Shown piece after piece: positions 1 to 9,294 of a stretch of 64,000 bases of DNA; positions within the stretch are counted from its first letter, which is position 1, and each line of letters starts with the position of its first letter. The DNA is from Falsochrobactrum ovis (GTDB lineage Bacteria; Pseudomonadota; Alphaproteobacteria; Rhizobiales; Rhizobiaceae), in assembly GCF_003259955.1 (NCBI RefSeq), contig NZ_QLMK01000008.1, forward strand, positions 1-64,000. The letters run 5' to 3'. Under the pieces are notes generated by a model, which was not told the origin of the DNA, searched no databases, and worked only from the letters and a program-made list of their open reading frames with translations. The position numbers and the translations under genes are program-made.

Positions 1-2
1 AG

Positions 3-146
3 CGCCGCTACAAACGGCGCAACCGGATCGAGATCATGTTCGGGCGTCTAAAAGACTGGCGACGTGTCGCTACGCGCTACGACAGGTGCCCTATGACCTT
101 CTTCTCTGCCATCGCTCTCGCCGCAACCGTTATCTTCTGGCTATGA
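3..146 (+). CDS. IS5-family transposase, C-terminal fragment (5' end outside window)
   Basis: The window opens inside a reading frame that ends with TGA at 144-146 and encodes the last 47 residues of a DDE transposase. It contains the Y-(2)-R-(3)-E-(6)-K signature of IS4/IS5-type transposases: Y of RYKRR, then R, the E of IEIMF and the K of GRLKDW fall at exactly the expected spacing. The tail TFFSAIALAATVIFWL is the usual hydrophobic end of IS5/IS427-group proteins. The start lies before the window, so I cannot say whether the element is intact. The family call is firm from the signature; the subgroup is inferred. Confidence 0.8.
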   Translation, partial: RRYKRRNRIEIMFGRLKDWRRVATRYDRCPMTFFSAIALAATVIFWL

Positions 147-166
147 GCAATGAGTCCTGAGCCTAG
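147..166. repeat. Probable right terminal inverted repeat of the IS5-family element
   Basis: Directly after the transposase stop the sequence reads GCAATGAGTCCTGAGCCTAG. Its reverse complement begins CTAGGCTCAGGACTCATT, which looks like an IS427-group end next to a CTAG-type target. The matching left end is outside the window, so the exact boundary is a guess. From here to 409 I see no gene; this stretch is the downstream region of the leftward LysR gene. Confidence 0.45.
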
Positions 167-409
167 GTCAGCGAGAACGTGCATTGATGGCAGGAGGCCC
201 GGCAGCCGGTTATCGCGGACAGTTTAACTAAGCTCGACGAGCGCGATGTGGGCGCTCGATTACTGTTCTCGTTACATAGAGGGCAGGAATCATGGGCAGG
301 GCATAGGCGTGCGAAACGCTTTCATAAACCAAGAATAGCGTCGGGTTTGTGGGTGGATGCTGCAGTCACGGCGCATGAACATTTTCGCTCACCGCAACAT
401 ATATGCGGA

Positions 410-1405
410 CTATTCGCTAAGCGCAACCGTCACGTTTAACGCGTCATCGGTCACAGGAGGGACGAGATGCGCGGCGGTTGATTCATAAACAAGCATAAGT
501 TTTTCGCGCAACCGGGCAGCCAATGGCGATAGAGGTCGACGACGTAGATTAAGCAAGAAGTAGGGTGCCACACGGATATCAAGCGGCACATCCAGTTTAA
601 CAAAACCCGCACTGACCGGAGGCCGAACAAGCAATGCAGCCACTTCTTCGGCCATGGGCGCAATAGCGTCGCTTTGCGCCAAATAAGCGATGCTCATCAA
701 CATTGACGGGCTGTTGATTATATTGTCTGGCTCCGGCAGACTGGCATTGGCAAACGCCGTGATAGTGGCCTCGCGAATAGGGGAGCCACGTTGCTGGAGA
801 ATCCACTCATAATTGGAAAGATCGGCCAGCGAAACCGATGAAGCGCGCGTAAGAGGGTGGCAGTCACGCACCAGAAAAGCAATTTTCTCATCGCGCATCG
901 GCATGATATCAAATTCCCGACCGTCAAAATCGGGCAACACACGCGCCAGCACGAAATCCATCTTTCCTTCGACAAGGTTCTGCAATAACTCGCGAGAGGG
1001 CATGACATCTGCGGTTATTTCTGCACTGGGCGCGATGCGTTTGACCTCATGAATGGCAGACACAAGATAGCTCACCGCTGGTCCCGTAACCGCGCCTACA
1101 CTGACCGAGCCCGCCTTTCCCGCCCGCAATTCGGCCACATCGGTGATAATGCTTTGCATTTCACGAAGCACACCATTAGTGCGGCGTAAAACGATACGGC
1201 CAGCATCGGTCGGCTCCATCCCCACCGGTAAGCGGTGAAACAACGGAGTTCCCAACTGTTTTTCAATGTCAGCCAACATACGTGAAGCGGCAGGCTGACT
1301 AACGGAAATAGCCATAGCGGCCAGTTGCAGTTGGCCGTGAGCGGCAATCTCATGCAGCAGACGAAGCTGGGTGGGCTTTAGAAGTGCATTAGTAAAATTA
1401 GACAT
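410..1405 (-). CDS. gbpR: LysR-family regulator, GbpR-like (controls chvE)
   Basis: This 331-residue LysR-type regulator has an N-terminal winged helix-turn-helix at about residues 10-70 (LRLLHEIAAHGQLQLAAMAI, then SQPAASRMLADIEKQLG) and a C-terminal effector-binding domain. It is transcribed away from the sugar-binding protein gene chvE, the arrangement known for GbpR (galactose-binding-protein regulator) in Agrobacterium and Azospirillum. There the regulator activates chvE in response to sugars such as L-arabinose, D-fucose and galactose. The 128-bp gap to chvE contains a near-perfect 18-bp palindrome. The family is certain; the GbpR name rests on gene context and general resemblance. Confidence 0.8.
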   Translation of the reverse strand: MSNFTNALLKPTQLRLLHEIAAHGQLQLAAMAISVSQPAASRMLADIEKQLGTPLFHRLPVGMEPTDAGRIVLRRTNGVLREMQSIITDVAELRAGKAGSVSVGAVTGPAVSYLVSAIHEVKRIAPSAEITADVMPSRELLQNLVEGKMDFVLARVLPDFDGREFDIMPMRDEKIAFLVRDCHPLTRASSVSLADLSNYEWILQQRGSPIREATITAFANASLPEPDNIINSPSMLMSIAYLAQSDAIAPMAEEVAALLVRPPVSAGFVKLDVPLDIRVAPYFLLNLRRRPLSPLAARLREKLMLVYESTAAHLVPPVTDDALNVTVALSE

Positions 1406-1439
1406 AACATTTCCGATATGGAGAACGTTTAATATGTAA

Positions 1440-1457
1440 TTTTACGTGCATGTAAAA
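1440..1457. promoter_or_regulatory. Putative GbpR operator (near-perfect palindrome)
   Basis: TTTTACGTGCATGTAAAA is an 18-bp near palindrome: arms TTTTAC and GTAAAA are perfect, and in the centre only one complementary pair is off. It lies midway between the divergent gbpR-like and chvE genes, about 77 bp before the chvE start. Its size and symmetry suit the activating site of a LysR-type regulator. Assignment to GbpR is by position. Confidence 0.6.
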
Positions 1458-1533
1458 CCATTGCTAGAGTTTTGTCGAGCGCCATGGAGGACGCGACGGC
1501 ATAATTTGATTCTATGTTTTGGGGGAGGAAAAT

Positions 1534-2598
1534 ATGAGAATAAGAACTGCGCTTTTGGCACTGGCAATAAGTACATCTTTTATAGGCTCTGGTGCTTTAG
1601 CGGAGACGGTGGGAATTTCCATGCCGACCAAATCTTCGGCGCGCTGGATTTCTGATGGAAATTCGATGGTCCAGCAATTCCAGGAAGCGGGCTACGACAC
1701 CGATCTCCAATATGCTGAGGATGACATTCCCAACCAGCTTTCCCAAATCGAAAATATGATCACCAAGGGTGTTGATGTTCTGGTCATCGCATCGATTGAC
1801 GGCACGACATTGTCAAATGCGTTGGAAAATGCTGCGGCGGCCGACATTAAAGTCGTTGCCTATGATCGCCTCATCCGGGAAAGCGATAATATCGATTATT
1901 ACGCCACCTTTGATAATTTTCAGGTCGGTGTTTTGCAGGCAGAAAGCCTTCTTGCCGGATTGAAAGAGCGTTTTGGCGACCAGAAACCCTGGAATGTCGA
2001 ACTTTTTGGCGGCAGCCCGGATGATAACAACGCCTATTTCTTCTATGATGGCGCAATGTCGGTTTTGCAGCCCCTGATTGACGCCGGCGATATCGTAATC
2101 GTTTCGGGCCAAATGGGGATGGATAAGGTCGGCACGTTGCGCTGGGACGGAGCGGCGGCACAGGCACGAATGGATAATATTCTATCAGCCAATTACACTG
2201 ATCAGCAGGTCCATGGCGTTCTCTCGCCCTATGATGGTCTGTCGATTGGTATTCTCTCTTCATTGAAGGGAGTTGGCTATGGTTCAGGCGATTTGCCTAT
2301 GCCTATCGTCACCGGACAGGATGCGGAAGTTCCCTCTATCAAGTCCATTCTGGCGGGCGAACAATATTCAACCGTGTTCAAGGATACGCGCGAATTGGCT
2401 CGTGTAACGGTTGGCATGGTTGATGCATTGCTGAAGGGATCAGAGCCAGAAATCAACGACACCAAAACCTACGATAATGGTGTGAAGATTGTGCCATCCT
2501 ATCTGCTAAAGCCGGTTTCTGTCGACAAGTCGAACTGGAAAGAAGCACTGATCGATTCTGGTTATTATACCGCTGATCAGTTTCCAGAAGCGAAATAA
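1534..2598 (+). CDS. chvE: ChvE-type multiple-sugar-binding periplasmic protein
   Basis: This 354-residue periplasmic binding protein is the receptor of a CUT2 sugar importer. Residues 1-23 form a signal peptide ending GSGALA before [12 protein letters not shown]. The mature part has the type I periplasmic fold with ChvE-like stretches ([34 protein letters not shown]). ChvE binds aldoses and some sugar acids; in Agrobacterium it also works with the VirA sensor. I chose ATG 1534 because GGGGGAGGA lies just upstream at 1521-1529; a TTG at 1519 is in frame but sits before that ribosome binding site. It is followed after 12 bp by gguA. Confidence 0.9.
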   Translation: MRIRTALLALAISTSFIGSGALAETVGISMPTKSSARWISDGNSMVQQFQEAGYDTDLQYAEDDIPNQLSQIENMITKGVDVLVIASIDGTTLSNALENAAAADIKVVAYDRLIRESDNIDYYATFDNFQVGVLQAESLLAGLKERFGDQKPWNVELFGGSPDDNNAYFFYDGAMSVLQPLIDAGDIVIVSGQMGMDKVGTLRWDGAAAQARMDNILSANYTDQQVHGVLSPYDGLSIGILSSLKGVGYGSGDLPMPIVTGQDAEVPSIKSILAGEQYSTVFKDTRELARVTVGMVDALLKGSEPEINDTKTYDNGVKIVPSYLLKPVSVDKSNWKEALIDSGYYTADQFPEAK

Positions 2599-2610
2599 TA
2601 AGAGAGTCTG

Positions 2611-4143
2611 ATGACCGCTCTTCTGGAAATGCGCTCGATCACCAAGACCTTTCCCGGGGTAAAGGCACTGGACCGTGTTAATCTCACGGTCCAGGAAGGT
2701 GAAATTCACGCAATTTGCGGTGAAAATGGTGCGGGCAAGTCGACTTTGATGAAAGTTCTGTCCGGAGTTTATCCTTCAGACAGCTATGAAGGTGAGGTCA
2801 TTTATGATGGCGAAGTCACACAATTTCGCTCAATCCGCGACAGTGAAGAACGTGGCATCATAATCATTCACCAGGAACTGGCGCTGGTACCGTTACTATC
2901 TATTGCCGAGAATATTTTCTTAGGAAATGAACGGGCAGAAGCTGGCATTATTAATTGGGCCGAAACCTTCCGCGAGGCTGAAGGGTTGCTTCGGAAAGTA
3001 GGTTTAAACGAAGCTCCCGGAACGAAAGTTGAATCTCTTGGGGTTGGTAAGCAACAATTAGTGGAAATTGCAAAAGCATTATCCAAAAATGTTCGCCTCT
3101 TGATCCTAGACGAGCCCACGGCTGCTCTTTCCGAGAAAGACAGCGAAGTTTTACTAAACCTCTTGCTAGAACTTAAATCGCGGGGCGTGACGTCAATTAT
3201 TATCAGTCACAAGCTCAATGAAGTGCGTCGGGTTGCTGATACGATTACAGTCATACGAGATGGTGCAAGCATTTCAACGCTCCACGTGAATAAGGAAGCA
3301 ATCACGGAAGATCGCATTGTGCGCGATATGGTTGGGCGCACTATGGAAAATCGTTACCCAGAACGCGATTATCGGGCAGATGAAAACGTTTTAGAAGTGC
3401 GCAACTGGAACGTTTGGCATCCCGAACACGCCGACCGTCAGGTCATTCGAGATGTATCGCTGAACGTCAGGGCGGGTGAAGTGGTTGGGATTGCGGGCCT
3501 TATGGGGTCTGGTCGAACCGAGCTCGCTATGTCGATCTTCGGCCGTTCATGGGGGCGGAATATTTCCGGTGAAGTGTTTATTCACGGCAAACCCGCTGAT
3601 GTGTCTGACGTGCCGCGAGCGATTGATGCAGGGATTGCCTATGTCACCGAGGACCGCAAGAGTCTAGGGCTGGTTTTAGATGAAACAGTGCGGTGCAACA
3701 CGACCCTGGCCAATCTGGTTGGCGTGGCTTCTTGGGGGGTTATCAATGAGAGAGAGGAAACGTCCGTAGCTGAGAAATATAAAAAGGCGATGCGAATTCG
3801 CACCCCTTCGGTTTTTCAGCGAGCGATGAATCTTTCCGGCGGCAACCAGCAAAAAGTAGTGCTTTCAAAGTGGTTGTTCACTAATCCGGAAGTCTTGATC
3901 CTTGATGAGCCAACGCGTGGCATTGACGTAGGCGCGAAATACGAAATTTACGGAATTATCAATGATCTGAGCACGGCGGGTAAGGCGGTGATCATCATCT
4001 CGTCTGAAATGCCCGAACTGCTTGGAATGTGCGATCGCATTTATGTCATGAACGAAGGACGCTTTGTAGGCGAGCTGTCCCGAGCCGAGGCATCGCAAGA
4101 GCGCATCATGTCGCTGATCGTCAAAGAGCAGGAACAAGCATGA
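2611..4143 (+). CDS. gguA: Sugar ABC transporter ATP-binding protein GguA (two ATPase domains)
   Basis: This 510-residue CUT2 ATPase has two fused nucleotide-binding domains. The first carries Walker [10 protein letters not shown] at residues 37-45 and Walker [12 protein letters not shown]. The second has the degenerate P-loop GLMGSGRTE usual in this family, then signature LSGGNQQK and [13 protein letters not shown]. It energises uptake of sugars delivered by ChvE through the GguB permease. It follows chvE by 12 bp and its stop overlaps the gguB start (ATGA), so the three genes form one operon. Confidence 0.9.
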   Translation: MTALLEMRSITKTFPGVKALDRVNLTVQEGEIHAICGENGAGKSTLMKVLSGVYPSDSYEGEVIYDGEVTQFRSIRDSEERGIIIIHQELALVPLLSIAENIFLGNERAEAGIINWAETFREAEGLLRKVGLNEAPGTKVESLGVGKQQLVEIAKALSKNVRLLILDEPTAALSEKDSEVLLNLLLELKSRGVTSIIISHKLNEVRRVADTITVIRDGASISTLHVNKEAITEDRIVRDMVGRTMENRYPERDYRADENVLEVRNWNVWHPEHADRQVIRDVSLNVRAGEVVGIAGLMGSGRTELAMSIFGRSWGRNISGEVFIHGKPADVSDVPRAIDAGIAYVTEDRKSLGLVLDETVRCNTTLANLVGVASWGVINEREETSVAEKYKKAMRIRTPSVFQRAMNLSGGNQQKVVLSKWLFTNPEVLILDEPTRGIDVGAKYEIYGIINDLSTAGKAVIIISSEMPELLGMCDRIYVMNEGRFVGELSRAEASQERIMSLIVKEQEQA

Positions 4144-5372
4144 ACAGCGAACCGTTAAATATAACTCCACAAAACACCGACGATATGGGTTCGAGAACTG
4201 TATCGGGAAAAACATCGGTCAAAACCTATCTCATACACCATATTCGTGAGTATGGGCTATTGATGGCGCTTATTGCCATTATGGTCTTTTTCCAGATCGT
4301 TACGGGCGGGACACTTTTACGACCTGTAAATATTACCAATCTGTTTCTGCAAAACAGTTTCATTATCATCATGGCGCTGGGTATGCTGCTGGTCATCGTG
4401 GCCGGGCATATCGACCTTTCAGTCGGCTCGGTGATGGGTTTTATTGGAGCCTTGGCCGCAGTTCTGATGGTCTCGCTCAATATGCCTGTCTGGGCGGTAA
4501 TCGTTATCTGCCTTCTTTGCGGCATGCTGATCGGGGCGGTACAGGGTTATTTTGTCGCTTATTGGAGTATTCCTTCTTTTATTGTCACATTGGCCGGAAT
4601 GTTGGTTTTTCGTGGCATGTCCTTATGGCTGCTTGAAGGACAATCCGTCGGACCGTTTCCCCGGGATTTCCAAGCACTTTCGACCGGTTTTATCTCTGAC
4701 TTGTTTCTGGTCGGCAAACCCAATGTCACCGCAATCGCGGCTGGAGTTGTTGCGGTCATTCTGATCTTGTGGCTGGGCCTTCGTGGCCGTGCTCACAATG
4801 CACGTTATGGTATTGAGGACGAACCGGTTGGGCTCTTTTACGTACGCAATGCAATCGTTGCGGCTGCTATTTTGTTTGTAACATGGAAACTCGCATGGTT
4901 TCGCGGTCTGCCCAACGTTTTGGTCTCAATGGTCGTGTTAAGTGTCATCTATGTTTTCATGACCGAGCGCACCACTATAGGTCGTCGCATTTATGCGGTT
5001 GGGGGCAATGCTAAAGCAGCAAAACTTTCAGGCATACGCACAGAGCGGCTCACCTTTCTGACCTTCGTCAATATGGGTTTTCTTGCAGCCCTTGCGGGAT
5101 TAATATTCGCAGCACGGCTCAACACAGCAACACCCAAAGCAGGTTTTGGCGTGGAGCTTGATGTAATCGCCGCCGTCTTTATCGGTGGCGCATCTATGTC
5201 GGGCGGCGTGGGCCGGGTTATTGGTGCCGTAACCGGTGCATTCATCATGGGAGTGATGAATAACGGAATGTCGATTATCGGCATCGGCATTGATTATCAG
5301 CAAGTCATTAAAGGGCTTGTTTTGCTCGCTGCGGTATTCTTCGATGTTTATAATAAAAAGAAGGGGGCGTGA
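4140..5372 (+). CDS. gguB: Sugar ABC transporter permease GguB
   Basis: This 410-residue inner-membrane permease of the CUT2 family has multiple hydrophobic segments and the family motif [13 protein letters not shown] near residue 85, and it ends with a short basic tail. The length, with an extra loop in the middle (residues about 195-260), fits the XylH/GguB/MmsB subgroup rather than the shorter RbsC type. ATG 4140 overlaps the gguA stop by four bases; an upstream in-frame extension would lie inside gguA and is not hydrophobic. No gguC follows, unlike in Agrobacterium. Confidence 0.88.
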   Translation: MNSEPLNITPQNTDDMGSRTVSGKTSVKTYLIHHIREYGLLMALIAIMVFFQIVTGGTLLRPVNITNLFLQNSFIIIMALGMLLVIVAGHIDLSVGSVMGFIGALAAVLMVSLNMPVWAVIVICLLCGMLIGAVQGYFVAYWSIPSFIVTLAGMLVFRGMSLWLLEGQSVGPFPRDFQALSTGFISDLFLVGKPNVTAIAAGVVAVILILWLGLRGRAHNARYGIEDEPVGLFYVRNAIVAAAILFVTWKLAWFRGLPNVLVSMVVLSVIYVFMTERTTIGRRIYAVGGNAKAAKLSGIRTERLTFLTFVNMGFLAALAGLIFAARLNTATPKAGFGVELDVIAAVFIGGASMSGGVGRVIGAVTGAFIMGVMNNGMSIIGIGIDYQQVIKGLVLLAAVFFDVYNKKKGA

Positions 5373-5495
5373 ATTGTTTCTCCCTGAGATTAAACTATTC
5401 AGTGCACATCTTTCAGCTTTATGTACCAATTTAGACAGGGATATTGATATGCGCATAGGTTGCCCTCTAACATTGATAAAAAAGGACAGCCAGCC

Positions 5496-6413
5496 ATGAA
5501 GCTTGCACTGGTCGGTATCGGAAAAATTGCGAGAGATCAGCATTTGCCAGCCATAAGCGCCAGCTCTGATTGGGAGCTGGGGGCCACGGTTTCTCGCAGT
5601 GAACCGGCGGAACTCGATGGTGTTGATTGGTTTTCAAATATCGAAGACATGCTTGTGGCACGTCCGGATATATCTGTTATTTCACTATGTTTGCCACCGG
5701 TTCCACGCTATGCGGTGGCAGAAGCGGCACTAAAAGCTGGCCGTCATGTGATGCTGGAGAAGCCCCCAGGCGCGACATTGGCGGAGGTGCATGCTCTTGA
5801 ATCATTGGCGAAAAAAGCCGGCGTTACACTGTTTGCTTCATGGCATTCACGCGAAGCTCAGGCTGTCGCTTTAGCAAAAGAGTGGCTCAAAGATCGCAAG
5901 GTCCATTCAGGTCGTATTATCTGGCGCGAAGATGTGCGCAAATGGCATCCCGGTCAGGACTGGATATTTGAACCGGGCGGAATGGGCGTTTTTGACCCTG
6001 GTATCAATGCGCTTTCAATTCTCACGGAAATATTGCCGCAACCGGTCCATCTTACCTCGGCTGAACTCGATTTTCCCGCCAATCGCGATGCTCCGATCGC
6101 TGCGCGTTTATCTTTGACAAGCAATATCCGCGCGGATTTTGACTTTCGTCAGGAAGGTGAGCAAACTTGGGATATTGAACTTTCAACCGATGGTGGTGAT
6201 CTCGCACTCAGAATGGGGGGCAATATTCTGGAGACGAACGGCCAAGCTGTCGCCGGTGAGAATACCATAATGGGTGAATATCCAGCACTCTACGCTCACA
6301 TGGCCAAGCTTGTGACTGAGGGAAAAAGCGACGTTGATTTGTCGCCCATGGTATTGGTTGCGGACGCATTCACAATGGGGCGTCGAGTAACGGTCGATCC
6401 TTTTTCGTTTTAG
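5496..6413 (+). CDS. Gfo/Idh/MocA oxidoreductase, D-galactose/L-arabinose 1-dehydrogenase-like
   Basis: The 305-residue protein opens with the nucleotide-binding motif LALVGIGKIARDQHLPAI, which closely resembles the start of bacterial D-galactose 1-dehydrogenase and L-arabinose 1-dehydrogenase. It has the family EKP motif (MLEKPPGATLAEV). Such enzymes oxidise the aldose at C1 to the lactone, the first step of the oxidative galactose/arabinose pathway. Its position 123 bp behind chvE-gguAB suits oxidation of the sugar just imported. ATG 5496 is preceded by AAAGGACAG. No lactonase or dehydratase for later steps follows directly. Confidence 0.8.
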   Translation: MKLALVGIGKIARDQHLPAISASSDWELGATVSRSEPAELDGVDWFSNIEDMLVARPDISVISLCLPPVPRYAVAEAALKAGRHVMLEKPPGATLAEVHALESLAKKAGVTLFASWHSREAQAVALAKEWLKDRKVHSGRIIWREDVRKWHPGQDWIFEPGGMGVFDPGINALSILTEILPQPVHLTSAELDFPANRDAPIAARLSLTSNIRADFDFRQEGEQTWDIELSTDGGDLALRMGGNILETNGQAVAGENTIMGEYPALYAHMAKLVTEGKSDVDLSPMVLVADAFTMGRRVTVDPFSF

Positions 6414-6489
6414 GTTTAATTCTGCCAGGCAAAATTGCTGGCATTACATCGCGAGGAGCAAGAGAAAACAAAACTTAAAGGGAAATGTC

Positions 6490-6515
6490 TGAGGTTGGAA
6501 GTTGGTCCAACCTCA
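6490..6515. terminator. Stem-loop after the galactose dehydrogenase gene
   Basis: TGAGGTTGGA (6490-6499) pairs perfectly with TCCAACCTCA (6506-6515) around a six-base loop. There is no T-run behind it, so it may be a weak terminator, an mRNA 3'-end stabiliser or a protein-binding palindrome. A smaller inverted repeat, TGCCAG/CTGGCA, lies at 6423-6443. Confidence 0.45.
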
Positions 6516-6664
6516 GTTGAAATATAAAAATCTTAGACAGCTTATTGATTAAATTGAAGGCTGCTTTTGATGGGAACAGTGAAGAAAAACTTATGAATTG
6601 TTAACGCTCATTTGCGGACTTCGCTCAAGGCGGGCATTTCGCATCTGACAGGGGAGGAAATATC

Positions 6665-7636
6665 ATGAGAACGAAAACTATTCTTGCAACAGTTGCTGCA
6701 CTTATGATGAGTGCTGCGGCATTTACTTCTGCCGCCAATGCCGAAAGCCGCACGATCGGCTTTTCGCAAATCGGGTCCGAATCCGGCTGGCGAGCCGCGG
6801 AAACCACACTAACGCGCAATCAGGCGGAAGAGCGTGGCTATGACCTTCGTTTTTCTGATGCGCAGCAGCGGCAGGAAAATCAGATAGCTGCATTGCGTAC
6901 TTTCATTGCGCAAGATGTCGACGCCATTCTGATCGCCCCGGTGGTCGAAACGGGTTGGGATTCCATTTTGAAGGAAGCACAAGAGGCAGAGATCCCGGTG
7001 GTGCTTCTGGACCGTATGGTTGACAGTGATCCGTCGCTTTATTTGACAGCTGTTGGATCAAACCTTGTCCACGAAGGCGAAGTAGCCGGAAAATGGCTGG
7101 TTGATACAGTGGGTGACAAGGATTGTCGTGTGGTTGAGCTTCAGGGGACCACTGGATCGAGCCCGGCGATTGACCGTAAGAAAGGCTTTGAAAACGCCAT
7201 TAAAGACCATGCAAATATTGAAATTGTCCGCAGTCAAACCGGCGATTTTACGCGTGCTCTCGGCAAGGAAGTAATGGAAAGCTTCTTGCAAGCTGAAAAT
7301 GGCGGAAAAGACATCTGCGCACTTTACGCCCATAATGATGATATGGCTGTGGGCGCGATTCAGGCTATCAAAGAAGCAGGCCTGAAGCCCGGTGAAGATA
7401 TCCTTATCGTTTCAATCGATGGCGTTCCGGATATTTTCAAGGCCATTGCTGAAGGGGAAGCTAACGCGACGGTTGAACTGACACCGAATATGGCGGGTCC
7501 GGCCTTTGATGCGTTAGAAGCCTATTGGAAGGATGGTACGGAGCCTGAAAAATTCATTCAGACGGAATCCAAGCTCTACACCAAGGATGACAATCCTGCG
7601 GAAGAATATGAAAAGCGTAAGGGCCTGGGCTATTAG
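6665..7636 (+). CDS. ytfQ: Periplasmic sugar-binding protein, YtfQ-like (galactofuranose family)
   Basis: This 323-residue type I binding protein has a signal peptide of about 26 residues (to SAANA/ES). The mature start TIGFSQIGSESGWRAAET and the segments LLDRMVD and ALYAHNDDMAVGAIQAIKEAGLKPG are typical of YtfQ, the galactofuranose-binding protein of Escherichia coli. It heads a four-gene CUT2 system with a double ATPase and two separate permeases, exactly as ytfQRT-yjfF. GGGGAGGA upstream supports ATG 6665. The substrate is inferred from homology; related rhizobial systems may take pyranose sugars. Confidence 0.85.
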   Translation: MRTKTILATVAALMMSAAAFTSAANAESRTIGFSQIGSESGWRAAETTLTRNQAEERGYDLRFSDAQQRQENQIAALRTFIAQDVDAILIAPVVETGWDSILKEAQEAEIPVVLLDRMVDSDPSLYLTAVGSNLVHEGEVAGKWLVDTVGDKDCRVVELQGTTGSSPAIDRKKGFENAIKDHANIEIVRSQTGDFTRALGKEVMESFLQAENGGKDICALYAHNDDMAVGAIQAIKEAGLKPGEDILIVSIDGVPDIFKAIAEGEANATVELTPNMAGPAFDALEAYWKDGTEPEKFIQTESKLYTKDDNPAEEYEKRKGLGY

Positions 7637-7650
7637 TCCACGCTAATGGG

Positions 7651-7681
7651 GAAGGCAGGGCGACGATGTCGGCCTGCCTTC
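7651..7681 (+). terminator. Intercistronic stem-loop between ytfQ and ytfR
   Basis: GAAGGCAGG (7651-7659) pairs with CCTGCCTTC (7673-7681). Inside, CGAC and GTCG pair again after one mismatch, leaving a three-base loop. No T-run follows. It probably protects the binding-protein mRNA or partly limits read-through into ytfR, raising YtfQ relative to the membrane parts. Confidence 0.6.
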
Positions 7682-7794
7682 GCTGCCTGCATCTAACAAA
7701 GTTACGCATAATTTGGTCGACTGGTTTCTTGGAAACCGATTGATAAATTTCTTAACGGACTGCTGAACCATGCTGTTCGCCGCGAAAGGTCAAG

Positions 7795-9294
7795 ATGCTT
7801 TTATCTATCCGCTCCCTATCCAAATCATTTCCGGGCACGCTTGCGCTTGATAATGTGGATTTTGACCTGCGCGCTGGGGAAGTCCATGCTTTGTTAGGCG
7901 AAAATGGCGCGGGTAAATCGACCCTTATCAAATGCCTGACCGGCGCATATCGCCGAGATGAAGGCACGATTTCACTCGATGGGCAAAAAATTTCTCCACA
8001 CTCCACGCTCGAAGCGCAAAGCTTAGGCATTGGCACGGTGTATCAGGAAGTCAATCTTCTTGAAAATCTAACCGTTGCGCAAAATCTGTTGTTTGGCCAG
8101 GAGCCGCGACGTTTTGGTTTTATCAATTCCGGCGCCATGAATGCGCAGGCGGAAGAAATGCTGCGGCCCTATGGGTTAGAGCTCGATGTAAAACGCGACC
8201 TTGGCAGCTATTCTGTTGCGATCCGCCAGATTGTAGCAATTGCACGCGCGGTCATGCTCTCTGGCAAAGTACTCATACTCGACGAGCCGACCGCTAGTCT
8301 TGACGCGCGCGAAGTGGAAATGGTGTTCAGTGTCGTACGCCAACTTCGCGATCGCGGCTTAGGAATTGTTTTTGTTTCACATTTTTTAGATCAGGTCTTT
8401 GATCTGACAGACCGTGTTACGGTGTTGCGCAATGGTCGAAATATAATTACCGAAGAAACTGCTACCTTAAATCGGATGCGACTTATCGAGCATATGCTGG
8501 GCCGGGAATTAACGGAGGATGCAATTCATACGAGGCCGCCCGCACGCGAGGCGCCAAAGCCAATGCTGAATTTTAAAAAGTTTAGCCGCCGCGCAGTCGT
8601 TGAGCCATTTGATTTGTCCGTCGGTAAGGGCGAGGTCGTTGGTCTGGCCGGACTGCTTGGTTCTGGGCGGACAGAAAGTGCTGAATTACTGTTTGGTTTG
8701 ACAAAGCCGACGAGTGGGGAGGCCTATGACGAAACCGGACGACTTGATTTATCGTCTCCTCGCGCAGCCATCGGGCAAGGCTTTGGTTTTGCTCCAGAGG
8801 ATCGCAAGACCGATGGGATAGTGTCCGATCTATCCATTCGGGAAAATATCATTTTGGGGCTTCAAGCACGGCGTGGCTGGATGCGTCCGGTTTCACGTTC
8901 AGAGCAAAATCGCATTGCCGATGAATATATCAAGCGGCTTGATATCCGCACTTCAGGCCGAGAAAAAGCGATTGGTGAATTATCAGGCGGCAACCAGCAA
9001 AAAGCTGTGCTCGCACGTTGGCTGGCAATGAACCCACGCTTTCTCATTCTGGATGAGCCGACGCGGGGCATTGATGTTGGTGCGCATGCAGAGATTATCC
9101 AGCTTATTCATCAGCTTGTTGAGCAAGGAATGTCATTGCTGGTGATTTCTTCTGAGCTTGATGAACTGATTGCTGTTTCAAACCGCATCATTGTTTTACG
9201 TGATCGTCAGCACGTAGCTGAGCTGGTCGGCGAAGAAATTTCTAGTGGCTCAATCATGCGTGCAATTGCCGGAATTGCAAAGGAGGCCGCGTGA
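7795..9294 (+). CDS. ytfR: Sugar ABC transporter ATP-binding protein, YtfR-like
   Basis: This 499-residue double ATPase of the CUT2 class has Walker [10 protein letters not shown] near residue 40 and [11 protein letters not shown] in domain one. Domain two has the degenerate GLLGSGRTE loop, then LSGGNQQK and [13 protein letters not shown]. It powers the YtfT/YjfF permease pair for the sugar bound by YtfQ. It lies 158 bp after ytfQ, behind a stem-loop, and its stop overlaps the GTG start of the next gene (GTGA). Family and role are clear. Confidence 0.88.
   Translation: MLLSIRSLSKSFPGTLALDNVDFDLRAGEVHALLGENGAGKSTLIKCLTGAYRRDEGTISLDGQKISPHSTLEAQSLGIGTVYQEVNLLENLTVAQNLLFGQEPRRFGFINSGAMNAQAEEMLRPYGLELDVKRDLGSYSVAIRQIVAIARAVMLSGKVLILDEPTASLDAREVEMVFSVVRQLRDRGLGIVFVSHFLDQVFDLTDRVTVLRNGRNIITEETATLNRMRLIEHMLGRELTEDAIHTRPPAREAPKPMLNFKKFSRRAVVEPFDLSVGKGEVVGLAGLLGSGRTESAELLFGLTKPTSGEAYDETGRLDLSSPRAAIGQGFGFAPEDRKTDGIVSDLSIRENIILGLQARRGWMRPVSRSEQNRIADEYIKRLDIRTSGREKAIGELSGGNQQKAVLARWLAMNPRFLILDEPTRGIDVGAHAEIIQLIHQLVEQGMSLLVISSELDELIAVSNRIIVLRDRQHVAELVGEEISSGSIMRAIAGIAKEAA

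Noticed and set aside
248-439. Short rightward open frame of 63 codons
   Set aside because: It overlaps the end of the LysR gene, has no ribosome binding site and resembles nothing.
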